DNA of 64,000 nt from Gillisella terrae (GCF_004801395.1 NZ_SSOA01000012.1:1-64000), one strand, 5' to 3'. Shown: positions 1 to 8,526, counted from the stretch's first letter. Notes: a model not told the origin generated them from the letters alone. A program made the numbers and translations.

Positions 1-2
1 TG

Positions 3-122
3 CGACGGCTCGCACTCAACATTGCCACCATGCATCCAGAAAGGGTTCCCATGCGACGAAAACTCAAAAAGGCCGCATGGAACGAGAAATACCTACTCGA
101 GCTCATTCACCATATGCGATAG
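3..122 (+). pseudogene. C-terminal remnant of a DDE transposase
   Basis: An open frame enters from the left edge and stops at 120-122, giving about 39 residues. It includes LALNIATMHPERVPMRRKLK and ends in LLELIHHMR. The arrangement 'ALN...RRKLKKAAW...LL' is typical of the extreme C-terminus of IS4/ISAs1-like DDE transposases. No catalytic residues lie in the window, so it may be the end of an intact element that begins upstream, or a fragment. No terminal inverted repeat was recognised after it. The family assignment is from memory of such C-termini and is tentative. Confidence 0.4.
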
Positions 123-521
123 GCCTGGCTATCGTCGGGTCCGTGTATTCTAAGAAGCGTGAAAGTAAAAAAGTACCCGCTGTTGGTGTGTGTTTTTTGA
201 CGTCCCATTCAGAGTCATCGCTGGCCATGATAATACTAAACACGCGGATTTCCTCACAATGGAAAAAGATATTCAGAAAAGGAAATAATTGTAGTGTCAA
301 GTGCTCAATATAATTCGCACATTCACATTGTATCATGTTTCTTGAAGCCAAAGGAACGGCCACGTGATCTCGTGGCAGCAGCGTGACGTCAATCGGCCGC
401 CCGATCCCGTTCTATAGATAACGGCAATCGCGTTCAAAGGGTTGTCTAGCGTATTTTGCGCTGTAATCAAGCGCCAATAGCTGTGAGGGCAAGCGCGAAT
501 GCCGGTGGCGGCTGTTCGCAC
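123..521. other. Intergenic region with no supported gene
   Basis: About 400 bases between the transposase remnant and the LacI regulator. Short open frames exist on both strands, but none has a convincing ribosome binding site or recognisable protein family. It probably holds the terminator side of the regulator gene and eroded mobile-element flank. Confidence 0.4.
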
Positions 522-1553
522 TCATTTTATGTTGCGGCGGGTGGAGTCGCGCTCGATCAGCTCAAAGCCCAGATCCACCGGCTCTGTGTGCTTGCGGCCT
601 TCGTTGACGCGCAAAATCATGTTGGCGGCACTAAAGCCCAGTTGATAGAGCGGCATGCGCACAGTGGTCAAAGAGGGCACAACATAGGCTGAATAATCAA
701 TATCGGAAAAGCCGCAGACACCCAATTGATGCGGCACATCAATGCCACGGCGTTGACATTCAAACAGCACGGCGATGGCCAGATCATCATGGGCGCACAG
801 CACGGCATCCAGTTGCGGATCTACAGCCAGCAGCCGATCCAGAATTTCGCTGCCGAGGCTGAAGGGATTTGCGGCATTGACGGAAATAACCAGATCAGGA
901 TTGTAGAGGCCGTCTTGCGTGAGGCGCTGCCTGAAGCTGTCAAGTCGCATTGTGACAGGAATATCAAGCCGACCAGAGCAAAAGCCGATGCGGCGATAGC
1001 CTTTGGCCCGAAGATGATCAATGGCAACCGTGCCTGCCGCTCTATTGTTCACGCCGATGGCCATGTCGATGGCGGGATAGCTGATATCAATAAATTGCAA
1101 GACAGGGCAGGGGGCCTGCCGCAAAAGGTCCGTGACGCGTGGGTCCACTTGCACCCCGCCAATCATGATGCCTGCCGGGTTTTGCGCAAAAAATTCTTTT
1201 AGCAGGCGGATCTCTTCGTCGGCGCAGAAACTGGTATTCACATATTGAGTGTGCATGCCGCTGTTGCGCATGCGGTCTTCGATACCCTTCATGACAGGTG
1301 GAAAAATGCTGCTGCCCAACATGGATGACAGCACCCCAATGATGTTGCTGTGGCGGCTGGCCAGGGCCCTTGCGGCCAAATCGGGCACATAGCCCAGCTC
1401 TTCTATGGCCTCCAATATGGTTTCCCGTAATTCGTCCGTCACTTTTTCCGGACGGTTGAGGGCGCGTGATACTGTGATGGGGCTGACCCCCACTTTAAGC
1501 GCCACATCCGTCAGCGTCACCTTATTGCTTGTTCCTCTACGTTTTCCTTTCAC
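522..1553 (-). CDS. LacI-family transcriptional regulator (GntR/gluconate-regulator-like)
   Basis: A 343-residue protein of normal LacI length. The N-terminal helix-turn-helix and hinge (about residues 12-65) contain VSPITVSRALN. The rest is a periplasmic-binding-protein-like effector domain, including the closing segment CGFSDIDYSAYVVPSLTTVR. The start is GTG at 1553, chosen because GGAGGA stands a few bases upstream. It resembles the gluconate/sugar-acid LacI subgroup, but no sugar operon lies next to it, so the effector is unknown. Two perfect inverted repeats in the 570-bp upstream region (1705-1728 and 1747-1763) are candidate operators, possibly for autoregulation. Confidence 0.88.
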   Translation of the reverse strand: MKGKRRGTSNKVTLTDVALKVGVSPITVSRALNRPEKVTDELRETILEAIEELGYVPDLAARALASRHSNIIGVLSSMLGSSIFPPVMKGIEDRMRNSGMHTQYVNTSFCADEEIRLLKEFFAQNPAGIMIGGVQVDPRVTDLLRQAPCPVLQFIDISYPAIDMAIGVNNRAAGTVAIDHLRAKGYRRIGFCSGRLDIPVTMRLDSFRQRLTQDGLYNPDLVISVNAANPFSLGSEILDRLLAVDPQLDAVLCAHDDLAIAVLFECQRRGIDVPHQLGVCGFSDIDYSAYVVPSLTTVRMPLYQLGFSAANMILRVNEGRKHTEPVDLGFELIERDSTRRNIK

Positions 1554-1704
1554 GGATCCTCCACAGGCGGTTCATTTCATATTTATTGCCAGTAAAATCT
1601 GTGGGACGCCACAGTTATCCCTTGAGAGGCGGCGCTCTTTCGCCTCATTTTTCAACGCAGTACAGCTTCTATATTTGAGAGAAACTCATTTTTAGAAGGA
1701 ATCT

Positions 1705-1728
1705 TTGAAGTGAAAAATCTCACTTCAA
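1705..1728. promoter_or_regulatory. Perfect 9-bp inverted repeat upstream of the lacI-type gene
   Basis: TTGAAGTGA, then 6 bases, then TCACTTCAA. The arms are perfect. No T-run follows on either strand, so an operator is more likely than a terminator. It lies about 150 bp upstream of the LacI regulator start. Confidence 0.45.
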
Positions 1729-1746
1729 CGACTAAAATTGACACGT

Positions 1747-1763
1747 GACAGAGAAAATCTGTC
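1747..1763. promoter_or_regulatory. Second inverted repeat in the same upstream region
   Basis: GACAGA, 5 bases, TCTGTC, 18 bp from the previous repeat. The two dyads differ in sequence, so they would bind different proteins. The region 1554-2127 otherwise holds no supported gene. Confidence 0.3.
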
Positions 1764-2127
1764 TTCTTTGGAAAATATGTTTATTATCCAAGGATAGGTA
1801 TGGATTTTGCTGAGATCTATATTGATACGTCCCATTATAGTGCCATACGCCCCGTCAGATCATTCGTGTTTTATAATATCTAAAACGAATTTTCGCGATT
1901 TTGGTTGTCTCATTCATAAAGTCAATCTTTCGTTGAGAATTTATTATCCTTGTTGTCTACATTACGCAACTCTTGAAAAGAGGGGGGCGTTGCCGGTGCG
2001 CCACATTTGGTGAGAGGCGCTGAGGGTCTTCCGAAGCAAGGTGATTTGCTGGCTTCACAGCCGGTTGCGCCGTGCGCATCAGCAGAGTACACAAGGCCCA
2101 ATATAAGCTGGAGCCAACTCGCCCCGC

Positions 2128-3033
2128 ATGAGCATCCGTTTTATTCGTCCTGTTTCCTTAAGCGCCCGGTATGCGTTGCGCTTGGCCATTGTGTCCTTTT
2201 TGCTGTTGATTGGAAGCTTCGCGGCTTTTCGGCTCGGCTCTCTACAGGTGCCCACATTCGTTTTGCTGTCGCTTTTATCTGGCGGGCTGGCGCTTTTAAC
2301 GGTGCCCCTGGCGCTCTGGGGGCTGTGGCGATTATGGCAGGTTGGGGCAGAAGGCGGCATTGCCGCCAGCAAGGCGCTGATTATTGCTGTGTTGCCACTC
2401 AGCGTGTTGGGCGTGGCGGCGCATTATTATGAAACGCGCCCACAGATTTTTGAAATTGTAACGGATACAGAAGAGCCTGCGGCCTGGATTGCGCCGCCCA
2501 AGGCGGTACAAGGTTGGATGCCAAGGCCCAAGTCTGATCCGGCGTCGAATGCGCGGCTTCAAGCCGCGGCCTATCCGACCCTGACGGTGCGCAGCTATAA
2601 TGGCGCGCTGGACAGGGTTTATCAAACGGCGCGGCAAGTTGCGTCAGACCAGCGCTTCAAGGTAACGCAAACCGCAGGTGCGGCCTATGCGCGTCCGGAT
2701 TTTCCCGCCACCCCCATGCGGCCAGAGCTGTTGGGCGATGGTACCGCCGTTAAGGCTCCGGTGCCTTTGGCGAGACCTGAGCCAGAGCAGGAGATGCCGG
2801 ATACGGATAATGAACCGGCAGGCACCATTCGCATTCAGGCCACCAGCCGCGATTTTATCACGGGCCTGCCCTTTGATATCGTCATTCGCTTGCGGGAAGA
2901 GGAAGACAGTGTGCTGGTGGATATGCGCGTGGCCAGCCGCTATGGGCCGCACGATCTGGGCCTGTCAGCCGCCATTGCCAACCGTTATCTGACCGCGATG
3001 GACGGTGCGCTTTTGGGCATTGCCGCCGAGTAA
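2128..3033 (+). CDS. DUF1499 domain membrane protein
   Basis: A 301-residue protein with three hydrophobic segments in the first ~110 residues (around 17-40, 45-70 and 85-105). A soluble DUF1499-like domain follows, with the family pattern YPTLTVRSYNGALDRVYQTA, then IQATSRDFITGLPFDIVIRL, and an ending in which small residues surround VDMRVASRYGPHDLG. A proline/glutamate-rich linker (about 220-235) interrupts the domain. The molecular function of DUF1499 proteins is unknown; they are common in alphaproteobacteria. It stands alone and converges with the hydrolase gene at 3056. Confidence 0.82.
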   Translation: MSIRFIRPVSLSARYALRLAIVSFLLLIGSFAAFRLGSLQVPTFVLLSLLSGGLALLTVPLALWGLWRLWQVGAEGGIAASKALIIAVLPLSVLGVAAHYYETRPQIFEIVTDTEEPAAWIAPPKAVQGWMPRPKSDPASNARLQAAAYPTLTVRSYNGALDRVYQTARQVASDQRFKVTQTAGAAYARPDFPATPMRPELLGDGTAVKAPVPLARPEPEQEMPDTDNEPAGTIRIQATSRDFITGLPFDIVIRLREEEDSVLVDMRVASRYGPHDLGLSAAIANRYLTAMDGALLGIAAE

Positions 3034-3055
3034 CGGCGCAGACGTCAGGTGGCCA

Positions 3056-3973
3056 TCAATTCGGTGTATAGGTGCTGGTCAGCAAGGCCGGGCCGCTGCT
3101 GTTGAGGATGCCTCTTTCAACCAGATCTTCCAGATGCGCCAGCACCGACAGGCTTGCGGCTCTATAGAGCTTGGGGTCAAGGCCGCGATAGAGGGTAGCG
3201 ACCACGGCGTCCACCGTGCGATCACCGGCCTGGATGCTGGCAATGATGGAGGCTTCCCGCGTTAAGCGATGGTTTTTGAGGTGGGCCACATAGGCGGCGG
3301 GTTCCAGCACCGCTCCGCCGTGCCCCGGCAGATAGACGGTATCTTGCCGTGCCAGCAGCCTGTCCAGCGAGGCCATATAGTGGCGCATGGAGCCATCCGG
3401 CGGCGCAACCACCGTGGTTGACCATGCCATCACGTGATCGGCTGAAAACAGCACGCCCGAGCCTTCAAGCGCGAAGGCCGCATGATTGGCGGCATGGCCG
3501 GGAGTGAGGACAGTTTCCAGTGCCCAGCCATCGCCGCGCAGCATCTCGCCATCCTTGAGGCTGATGTCTGGCGCAAATGTATAATCACTGCTCTCGCCAA
3601 AGGCATCGGCCTCCCCGTCATGCAATGGCCGTGACAAGCGATGCGGCCCCTCGGCCACCAGCAAGGCACCCGTTGCCTGCTGGAGTTGCACTGCCAATCC
3701 ACAATGGTCGCGGTGGGTGTGGCTGACGACAATATGGGTGAGGGTGCGGCCCTGCAAGGCCCGCAGCAGAGCAGCAAAATGCGCCTCATCGGCCGGGCCG
3801 GGATCAATAATGCAGACGTATTGATCGCCGATGATATAGCTGTTGGTGCCTTCGAAGGTCATCATGCCGGGATTATTGGCCGTTACCCGCTGCACCAGAG
3901 GCGCAAGCGACAGGCATTGACCATGGGCCGCCTGATAATCGGCGGATATGGAGGAGGCGAGAGCACGATTCAC
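3056..3973 (-). CDS. Metallo-beta-lactamase-fold hydrolase (LACTB2-like)
   Basis: A 305-residue MBL-fold protein. The zinc motif is HTHRDHCGL (around residue 85), with further metal ligands in LTPGHAANHAAF and LFSADHVM. A C-terminal winged-helix-like tail (AASLSVLAHLEDLVERGIL) matches the MBL_C extension found in LACTB2-type ribonucleases and hydrolases. EGTNSYIIGD near residue 40 is the usual N-terminal strand of this group. The start codon is GTG at 3973. The cupin gene stops 39 bp upstream, so the two are probably co-transcribed. The substrate is not predictable. Confidence 0.82.
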   Translation of the reverse strand: MNRALASSISADYQAAHGQCLSLAPLVQRVTANNPGMMTFEGTNSYIIGDQYVCIIDPGPADEAHFAALLRALQGRTLTHIVVSHTHRDHCGLAVQLQQATGALLVAEGPHRLSRPLHDGEADAFGESSDYTFAPDISLKDGEMLRGDGWALETVLTPGHAANHAAFALEGSGVLFSADHVMAWSTTVVAPPDGSMRHYMASLDRLLARQDTVYLPGHGGAVLEPAAYVAHLKNHRLTREASIIASIQAGDRTVDAVVATLYRGLDPKLYRAASLSVLAHLEDLVERGILNSSGPALLTSTYTPN

Positions 3974-4012
3974 GGTAAGAGAGGCCTTTATCAGGAAGGG
4001 GATGGCAGAGCG

Positions 4013-4309
4013 CTATTTGTATTCGATTTCAATAAAGCTCATGGGCTGGTCACCCCCATTGATAACATTATGGGCAACGCCCGCATCGCGGCGATAGGCT
4101 TCGCCAGCGCGGCTGGTAACGCGGCGCTCGCCTGTTTCGTCTTCAATCAGGAAATGGCAATCAGTCATCGGCACCACAACATAGCCCAGACCGTGGACGT
4201 GATGGCCAGTGGCAGCCCCCGGCTCAAAATCCCAGCGCACAATGCGTGTCACGGCATCATCCAAAACAATGGTGGGTATGGCAGGTGGTCGGGCCGAATA
4301 ACCGGGCAT
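4013..4309 (-). CDS. Small cupin-domain protein
   Basis: A 98-residue single-domain cupin. The motif GHHVHGLGYVVVPMTD supplies the metal-binding histidines, and HNVINGGDQPMSFIEIE forms the second cupin motif. The start at 4309 follows AAAGGATCACCC, a good ribosome binding site. It is the first gene of a probable two-gene unit with the MBL-fold hydrolase. Proteins of this size are often metal-dependent isomerases or binding proteins; no specific substrate can be inferred. Confidence 0.8.
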   Translation of the reverse strand: MPGYSARPPAIPTIVLDDAVTRIVRWDFEPGAATGHHVHGLGYVVVPMTDCHFLIEDETGERRVTSRAGEAYRRDAGVAHNVINGGDQPMSFIEIEYK

Positions 4310-4374
4310 GGGTGATCCTTTTTTATGATTGCATATCCACAGTTGACATAAAATCCGACCGAGTAAAGCGCAAA

Positions 4375-4406
4375 AAAGCCTTCTCCCCGGCTGGAGAGAA
4401 GGCTTT
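4375..4406 (-). terminator. Rho-independent terminator of the DJ-1/PfpI gene
   Basis: AAAGCCTTCTC pairs perfectly with GAGAAGGCTTT around a 10-base loop. On the minus strand the stem runs into a T6 tract. It lies 28 bp beyond the stop codon of the PfpI-type gene. Confidence 0.85.
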
Positions 4407-4433
4407 GGCTTAGGCGGTGTTGGTCACTGCGGT

Positions 4434-4994
4434 TTAGGCCGCACGTCGCTCATGGCGTCCTTCGCCAATTTCCTCGACAATCTTGGCAACAAACGCGTTG
4501 AGATCGCCGGGATTGCGCGAGGTGATGATGCCCTTGTCGGTCACGACAGCTTCATCAACCCATTGAGCGCCTGCGTTTTTCACGTCGGTCTTGATCGAGT
4601 GATAGGATGTTGCCTTGCGACCGCGCAGCGCATCGGCCTCAACCAGAAGCCATGGTGCGTGGCAGACCGCCGCAACAACCTTGCCCGAGGCAACAAAATC
4701 ACGAACCAGCTTCACGGCTGCCTGATCGGTGCGCAAAATATCGGGGTTGATCTGACCGCCCGGCAGCACAATCGCGTCAAAATCATCGACCTTGGCATCG
4801 CCGACCAGCAGATCGACATCCACCGTGTCGCCCCAGTTTTTGTCATCCCAGCTTTTGATCGGCTCTTTTTTCAAAGAGGCAATTTTCACAGTTGCGCCCT
4901 TGGCCCGCAATTGCTCAAGCGGAACGCGCAACTCGGATCGTTCATAGCCATCGGTGGCAAGAATGAGAATCTTGGCTTCATTCATCTTGGTCAT
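4434..4994 (-). CDS. DJ-1/PfpI family type 1 glutamine amidotransferase-like protein
   Basis: A 186-residue protein of the length usual for the PfpI/YhbO group. It has a nucleophile elbow AAVCHAPWLLVEA with the catalytic Cys and the adjacent His, preceded by DAIVLPGGQINPD with the conserved acidic/Gly region. The ending TSRNPGDLNAFVAKIVEEIG is typical. Members act as stress-induced hydrolases or proposed deglycases of glyoxal-damaged macromolecules. AAAGGAACGACA precedes the start. The gene is monocistronic with its own terminator, and an inverted repeat at 5098-5117 may be regulatory. Confidence 0.88.
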   Translation of the reverse strand: MTKMNEAKILILATDGYERSELRVPLEQLRAKGATVKIASLKKEPIKSWDDKNWGDTVDVDLLVGDAKVDDFDAIVLPGGQINPDILRTDQAAVKLVRDFVASGKVVAAVCHAPWLLVEADALRGRKATSYHSIKTDVKNAGAQWVDEAVVTDKGIITSRNPGDLNAFVAKIVEEIGEGRHERRAA

Positions 4995-5097
4995 TGTCGT
5001 TCCTTTCCATATCTTGTGAAGGACACACGCCGATCATGAAAACAGACAGGCTGTTTTGCGAATCGATCGTGAGACAAACGCACCGAACCTGATCTTC

Positions 5098-5117
5098 GTC
5101 ACCGCATATTCGGTGAC
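5098..5117. promoter_or_regulatory. 7-bp inverted repeat upstream of the PfpI gene
   Basis: GTCACCG, 6 bases, CGGTGAC, about 100 bp upstream of the PfpI start. It could be an operator. Nothing else was recognised in 4995-5306. Confidence 0.3.
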
Positions 5118-5306
5118 ATTCACATGTGCGTCTCGCTGAAATAACCGATGGGTCAGCAGATCGTTCCATAGTTTTTCGAACTGTTTTTTTGCCGTTACGC
5201 GGCAATTTCGGTTAAAAAGATAAAAAGGGTCATTGCAGGCCGCGTCCAGTTTTGCTAATGACCGCCCATCCGAAGGGTTGAGCGATTTGCCTCCACCTTT
5301 TCGTGT

Positions 5307-5381
5307 TGGGGCGTAGCCAAGCGGTAAGGCACTGGTTTTTGGTACCGGCATGCCCAGGTTCGAATCCTGGCGCCCCAGCCA
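5307..5381 (+). tRNA. tRNA-Gln (anticodon UUG)
   Basis: A full cloverleaf can be folded. The acceptor stem TGGGGCG pairs with CGCCCCA, the anticodon stem CTGGT with ACCGG, and the T arm is CCAGG-TTCGAAT-CCTGG. The anticodon loop TTTTGGT reads UUG, for glutamine. The 3' CCA is encoded (5379-5381). The gene is followed directly by AT-rich DNA carrying the DUF262 gene, so it is a possible integration target. Confidence 0.95.
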
Positions 5382-5414
5382 CTTTCATTTTAGTTATATA
5401 ATCCAATTAGATGG

Positions 5415-5467
5415 CACGTAAAAGTTTACGTGGCGCATCTTCACCGTTATCCTCGCTGTATCGCGAG
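5415..5467. promoter_or_regulatory. Two palindromes between tRNA-Gln and the DUF262 gene
   Basis: CACGTAAA-AG-TTTACGTG (5415-5432) is a perfect dyad, and CTCGC/GCGAG (5452-5467) is a smaller one. A TTGACA box at 5483-5488 lies about 50 bp before the DUF262 start, but the -10 is poor. They may be an operator and promoter for the nuclease gene; no regulator gene is adjacent. Confidence 0.35.
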
Positions 5468-5538
5468 TCTAGTCAAAAAATATTGACAACCTTTTGTTGA
5501 ACCTGCATTCCTTCTGAATGCTTATAAGGGGGATGTAG

Positions 5539-7110
5539 ATGGGTGAGCCGTTAACTATAAGAAAGCTTATAAATCGTGTGAATATTGGTGATATACGTAT
5601 TCCAGCTTTTCAACGGGATTACGTATGGGAGGCTGATCAAGTCGCGTTTTTATTAGACAGCATATACAAAGGATTCCCTATTGGCACTATAATTCTTTGG
5701 AAAACTGATAATAGATTGAAATCAGAGAAAAAGCTTGGGTCATTTGTATTGCCAGAGCCTCAAAAAGACTATCCCGTAAACTATGTGTTGGATGGTCAGC
5801 AAAGAATAACTAGCTTGTTTAGTGTATTTCAGACGGAACTGAAGCCTGTGAATTCTGAATTTACAGATGTATATTTTGATATGCTAGCCGAAGATGATAT
5901 GCAGGAGTCTCTTTTTCTATGTTTGTCCGAAGGTGAGGTTGACAAAACTCGACATTTTTCTGTGAAAACGTTGTTTGATGCAGCCACTTATCGGATAGAG
6001 ACCTTGAAATTGTCGGAGGAGAATCTAACTAAGGTTGTTTTGTTGCAAGACAGGTTTAAAGAGTACCTCATTCCAAACGAGACATTTGAGTCTGGTGATC
6101 GAAACAAGGTGGCTATTGTATTCGAACGCATCAACAGAGCCGGAACTCCCCTAGAAATTTTCGAACTTTTGACAGCGTGGAGTTGGTCGGACGATTTCGA
6201 TTTAGTTGAGAAGTTCAAGGCGCTCCAAGTCAAAATCGCAGAACATGGCTACGAGGACTTGTGTAACGATCAAGACTTGCAGTTAAGAATTTGCGCGGGT
6301 GTCATTCACGGGCGGACAACGCCCTCGGACATCATTGGTTTAAAAGGCGAGGACATACGTCAACGTTTCCAAGAGATTGAACGAGGAATCATTGGCGCAA
6401 TCGATTTCCTGAAGCGGGAGCTCGATGTTCAGCAGTATAAACTGTTACCCTTTCCGGGCATTATGGTCCCGCTGAGTGCCTTCTTTGCGACGGATAAGGC
6501 CGAAGGGCATCCATACACCGATAAACAAAAGAATGTCATCATCAAATGGTTCTGGCGTGCTCTGTTCACAAGACGTTTTTCATCCGACGTCAATGAGCGG
6601 CAGGCAGCCGACATCATCGAATTCCGGCGTCTGAAAGAAAATGAGAGCCATGATTTCCGGCTTCCTCGCGCTGAAAATAGTGTATTCTTTATGGGAAATT
6701 TTTCGGCCGGAAACGCAAATTCCAAGACCTTAATCCTTCTATTGAATTCAAAAGGGCCACATTCTTTTGTAAGTGGTGCAAAGATTGACACTTCAAAAAT
6801 ACTCAAAAAAGCCAGCCAACACGAGTATCACCATATTTTTCCTCGTAAATATCTAGAAAAACTCGAGGTTCCGCGCAATTCTATTAATGTATTGGCAAAT
6901 ATATGCTTCCTAACTCGATCAGACAATAACGCTATCCGAGATAAGTCTCCGGAAGAATATATTGAGAAATTTAAAAATACAAATATGCCGATTTATGTTG
7001 AAGAAGCTTTATGTCCCAAAGAATTCGAGAAAATGGATTATCCTTCATTTCTCAAACGGCGAATGGAGATTCTGGATATTTACGCAATGGAGTTGATGGG
7101 AGAAGAATAG
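5539..7110 (+). CDS. DUF262-HNH nuclease, GmrSD-like candidate anti-phage restriction enzyme
   Basis: A 523-residue single polypeptide. The N-terminal DUF262 (ParB-like/GmrS) part has FQRDYVWEADQVAFLLDSI and the hallmark LDGQQRITSL (about residues 96-105). VFERINRAGTPL (around 196) is the second family motif. The C-terminal third holds an HNH/DUF1524-type nuclease site, EYHHIFPRKYL, followed by NVLANICFLTRSDNNAIRDK, as in GmrD. Known relatives are NTP-using type IV enzymes that cut phage DNA with modified cytosines. AAGGGGGA precedes the start. By eye its ends are much more AT-rich than the flanks while the middle (about 6.2-6.65 kb) is more GC-rich, suggesting transfer and recombination. It stands alone beside tRNA-Gln. 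Confidence 0.87.
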   Translation: MGEPLTIRKLINRVNIGDIRIPAFQRDYVWEADQVAFLLDSIYKGFPIGTIILWKTDNRLKSEKKLGSFVLPEPQKDYPVNYVLDGQQRITSLFSVFQTELKPVNSEFTDVYFDMLAEDDMQESLFLCLSEGEVDKTRHFSVKTLFDAATYRIETLKLSEENLTKVVLLQDRFKEYLIPNETFESGDRNKVAIVFERINRAGTPLEIFELLTAWSWSDDFDLVEKFKALQVKIAEHGYEDLCNDQDLQLRICAGVIHGRTTPSDIIGLKGEDIRQRFQEIERGIIGAIDFLKRELDVQQYKLLPFPGIMVPLSAFFATDKAEGHPYTDKQKNVIIKWFWRALFTRRFSSDVNERQAADIIEFRRLKENESHDFRLPRAENSVFFMGNFSAGNANSKTLILLLNSKGPHSFVSGAKIDTSKILKKASQHEYHHIFPRKYLEKLEVPRNSINVLANICFLTRSDNNAIRDKSPEEYIEKFKNTNMPIYVEEALCPKEFEKMDYPSFLKRRMEILDIYAMELMGEE

Positions 7111-7141
7111 CGCAGTAGAGAGGAGTTTAATAGTATTAGCA

Positions 7142-7168
7142 CCGTCGGTGCTTATCGGCGGTTTTTTT
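7142..7168 (+). terminator. Terminator of the DUF262-HNH gene
   Basis: CCGTCG and CGGCGG form a six-pair stem (one G-U) followed by T7. It begins 31 bp after the stop. An alternative smaller hairpin, AGCACC/GGTGCT, overlaps it. Confidence 0.75.
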
Positions 7169-7560
7169 GTCTGAAGTTGTTTATATAGTCAATGTTATAT
7201 CCATCCACCTTGTAGAAGACATTGCAGAAAAAATCATCAGTCTCAATGTAGACAAGACGACATTAGGAAATTCTAATAAAATGCAGTTTGAAAATAAGGC
7301 GAAAATAGCTTTCTTTAATTACTGAGAAACGGGCAACAGGCTCGTTGGAGTATATAATCCTTAATTGCATAAGCTCCCACTTAATTCATTTTTCACCATG
7401 TTCTTTGGCAGCGCCTTAACGTTAACGCCCCTATAAATACCTCATTCCGTTGGGGGATTTTTGTTTTGTGTAGCGACGTGGGCGTCATGAGGGGTGTCAG
7501 GGTGTTTGCTCTGCCGCAGGGCTTTCCCATGTCTTGTTTTTGAGTATGTGAGTAAAGCGT
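7169..7560. other. AT-rich intergenic region before flagellin
   Basis: About 390 bases without a supported gene. The first half has the same low GC as the DUF262 gene, and normal composition returns near 7.4 kb, which may mark the right edge of the acquired segment. TTAACGTTAA at 7416-7425 is a perfect palindrome. No copy of the tRNA-Gln 3' end was found here. Confidence 0.4.
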
Positions 7561-8526
7561 ATGGTGAGTAAAAACACAAATGTGACCGCATATACTGCGC
7601 TTCAGAGTTTGCGTAACAGCGGAATGAGTCTGAGTGCCAGCCAAAGCCGGATGACAACGGGTTATCGGGTGGACAAGCCTTCCGATAATGCGGCCTATTG
7701 GTCTATTGCCACCACGATGCGTTCTGACAACCGTTCAATTGCCTCGGTGCAAGACGCGCTGAATATGGCCGGGAGCGTGATTGACACCGCCTCCAACGGC
7801 ATGCGCACTGCAACCGATTTGATGTCCGACGTCAAGGCGCGCCTTATTTCTGCGCGCGACACTGGGGTGGATCGCAACAAAATCAACAGTGAATTGGATG
7901 AGATGCGGCGTCAGTTTCGATCCATTGCCGAATCCTCGAGCTTTTCGCAGGAAAATTGGCTGCAACGCTCATCAACCGCAGACAGGGCCAACCGCGACCT
8001 CGTTGGATCTTTTGTGCGTGATAATTCCGGGATGGTGACGGTCAATACCATCAATTACGATATCAATGGCAAGGCGGGCACGTCCGAGGTCAATTATCTG
8101 ATTGATGATGTCGAAGGAGAGCGCGGAATCCTCACCGGCTCCGGCTTTTCCGCCGAGCTTGGGACGGCCAAAACCTGGGTGATGTTTAACGGTACCAATG
8201 CTGGCACCAATTACAACGAAATCAGACTGTCGAGTAACACCTCCACCACAGACATCGATGAGATGATCCAGGTTGTTGACCTCATGACTGAGCGAATGAC
8301 CGATGTTGCCACCCAGATCGGCGCGATGGGAACGCGGGTGGACATGCAATTTGAATTTTCCAAGCAGTTGCAGGGCTCTATCAGTAAAGGCGTTGGCGGC
8401 ATGGTGGATGCCAATATGGATGAGGAATCCAATCGTCTGAAAGCGCTTCAGGTGCGAGAGCAACTGGGGATAAAATCGCTGTCAATCGTGAATACCAGTG
8501 TGCAATCGGTGTTGCAGCTCTTGTAG
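7561..8526 (+). CDS. fla: Flagellin
   Basis: A 321-residue flagellin, close to the size of short rhizobial flagellins. The conserved N-terminal coiled coil (about 1-140) includes TGYRVDKPSDNAAYWSIA and the C-terminal coiled coil (about 225-321) includes MGTRVDMQFEFSKQL and ends in SVQSVLQLL. The central D2/D3 part is short. The protein would be exported by the flagellar type III system and polymerise in the filament. No flagellar, chemotaxis-core or export gene is nearby, so this is an orphan copy. The stretch before the ATG has only a weak ribosome binding site. Confidence 0.93.
   Translation: MVSKNTNVTAYTALQSLRNSGMSLSASQSRMTTGYRVDKPSDNAAYWSIATTMRSDNRSIASVQDALNMAGSVIDTASNGMRTATDLMSDVKARLISARDTGVDRNKINSELDEMRRQFRSIAESSSFSQENWLQRSSTADRANRDLVGSFVRDNSGMVTVNTINYDINGKAGTSEVNYLIDDVEGERGILTGSGFSAELGTAKTWVMFNGTNAGTNYNEIRLSSNTSTTDIDEMIQVVDLMTERMTDVATQIGAMGTRVDMQFEFSKQLQGSISKGVGGMVDANMDEESNRLKALQVREQLGIKSLSIVNTSVQSVLQLL

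Noticed and set aside
103..363. 86-codon minus-strand frame near the left edge
   Set aside because: Overlaps the transposase remnant in part and has no recognisable motif; too weak to call.
5034..5351. Open frame of about 105 codons on the minus strand
   Set aside because: It runs across the tRNA-Gln gene and has no family resemblance; treated as a chance frame.
5307..7560. Integrative element at tRNA-Gln with a second att copy
   Set aside because: No integrase gene and no repeat of the tRNA 3' end was found downstream of the DUF262 gene, so no att sites are called.
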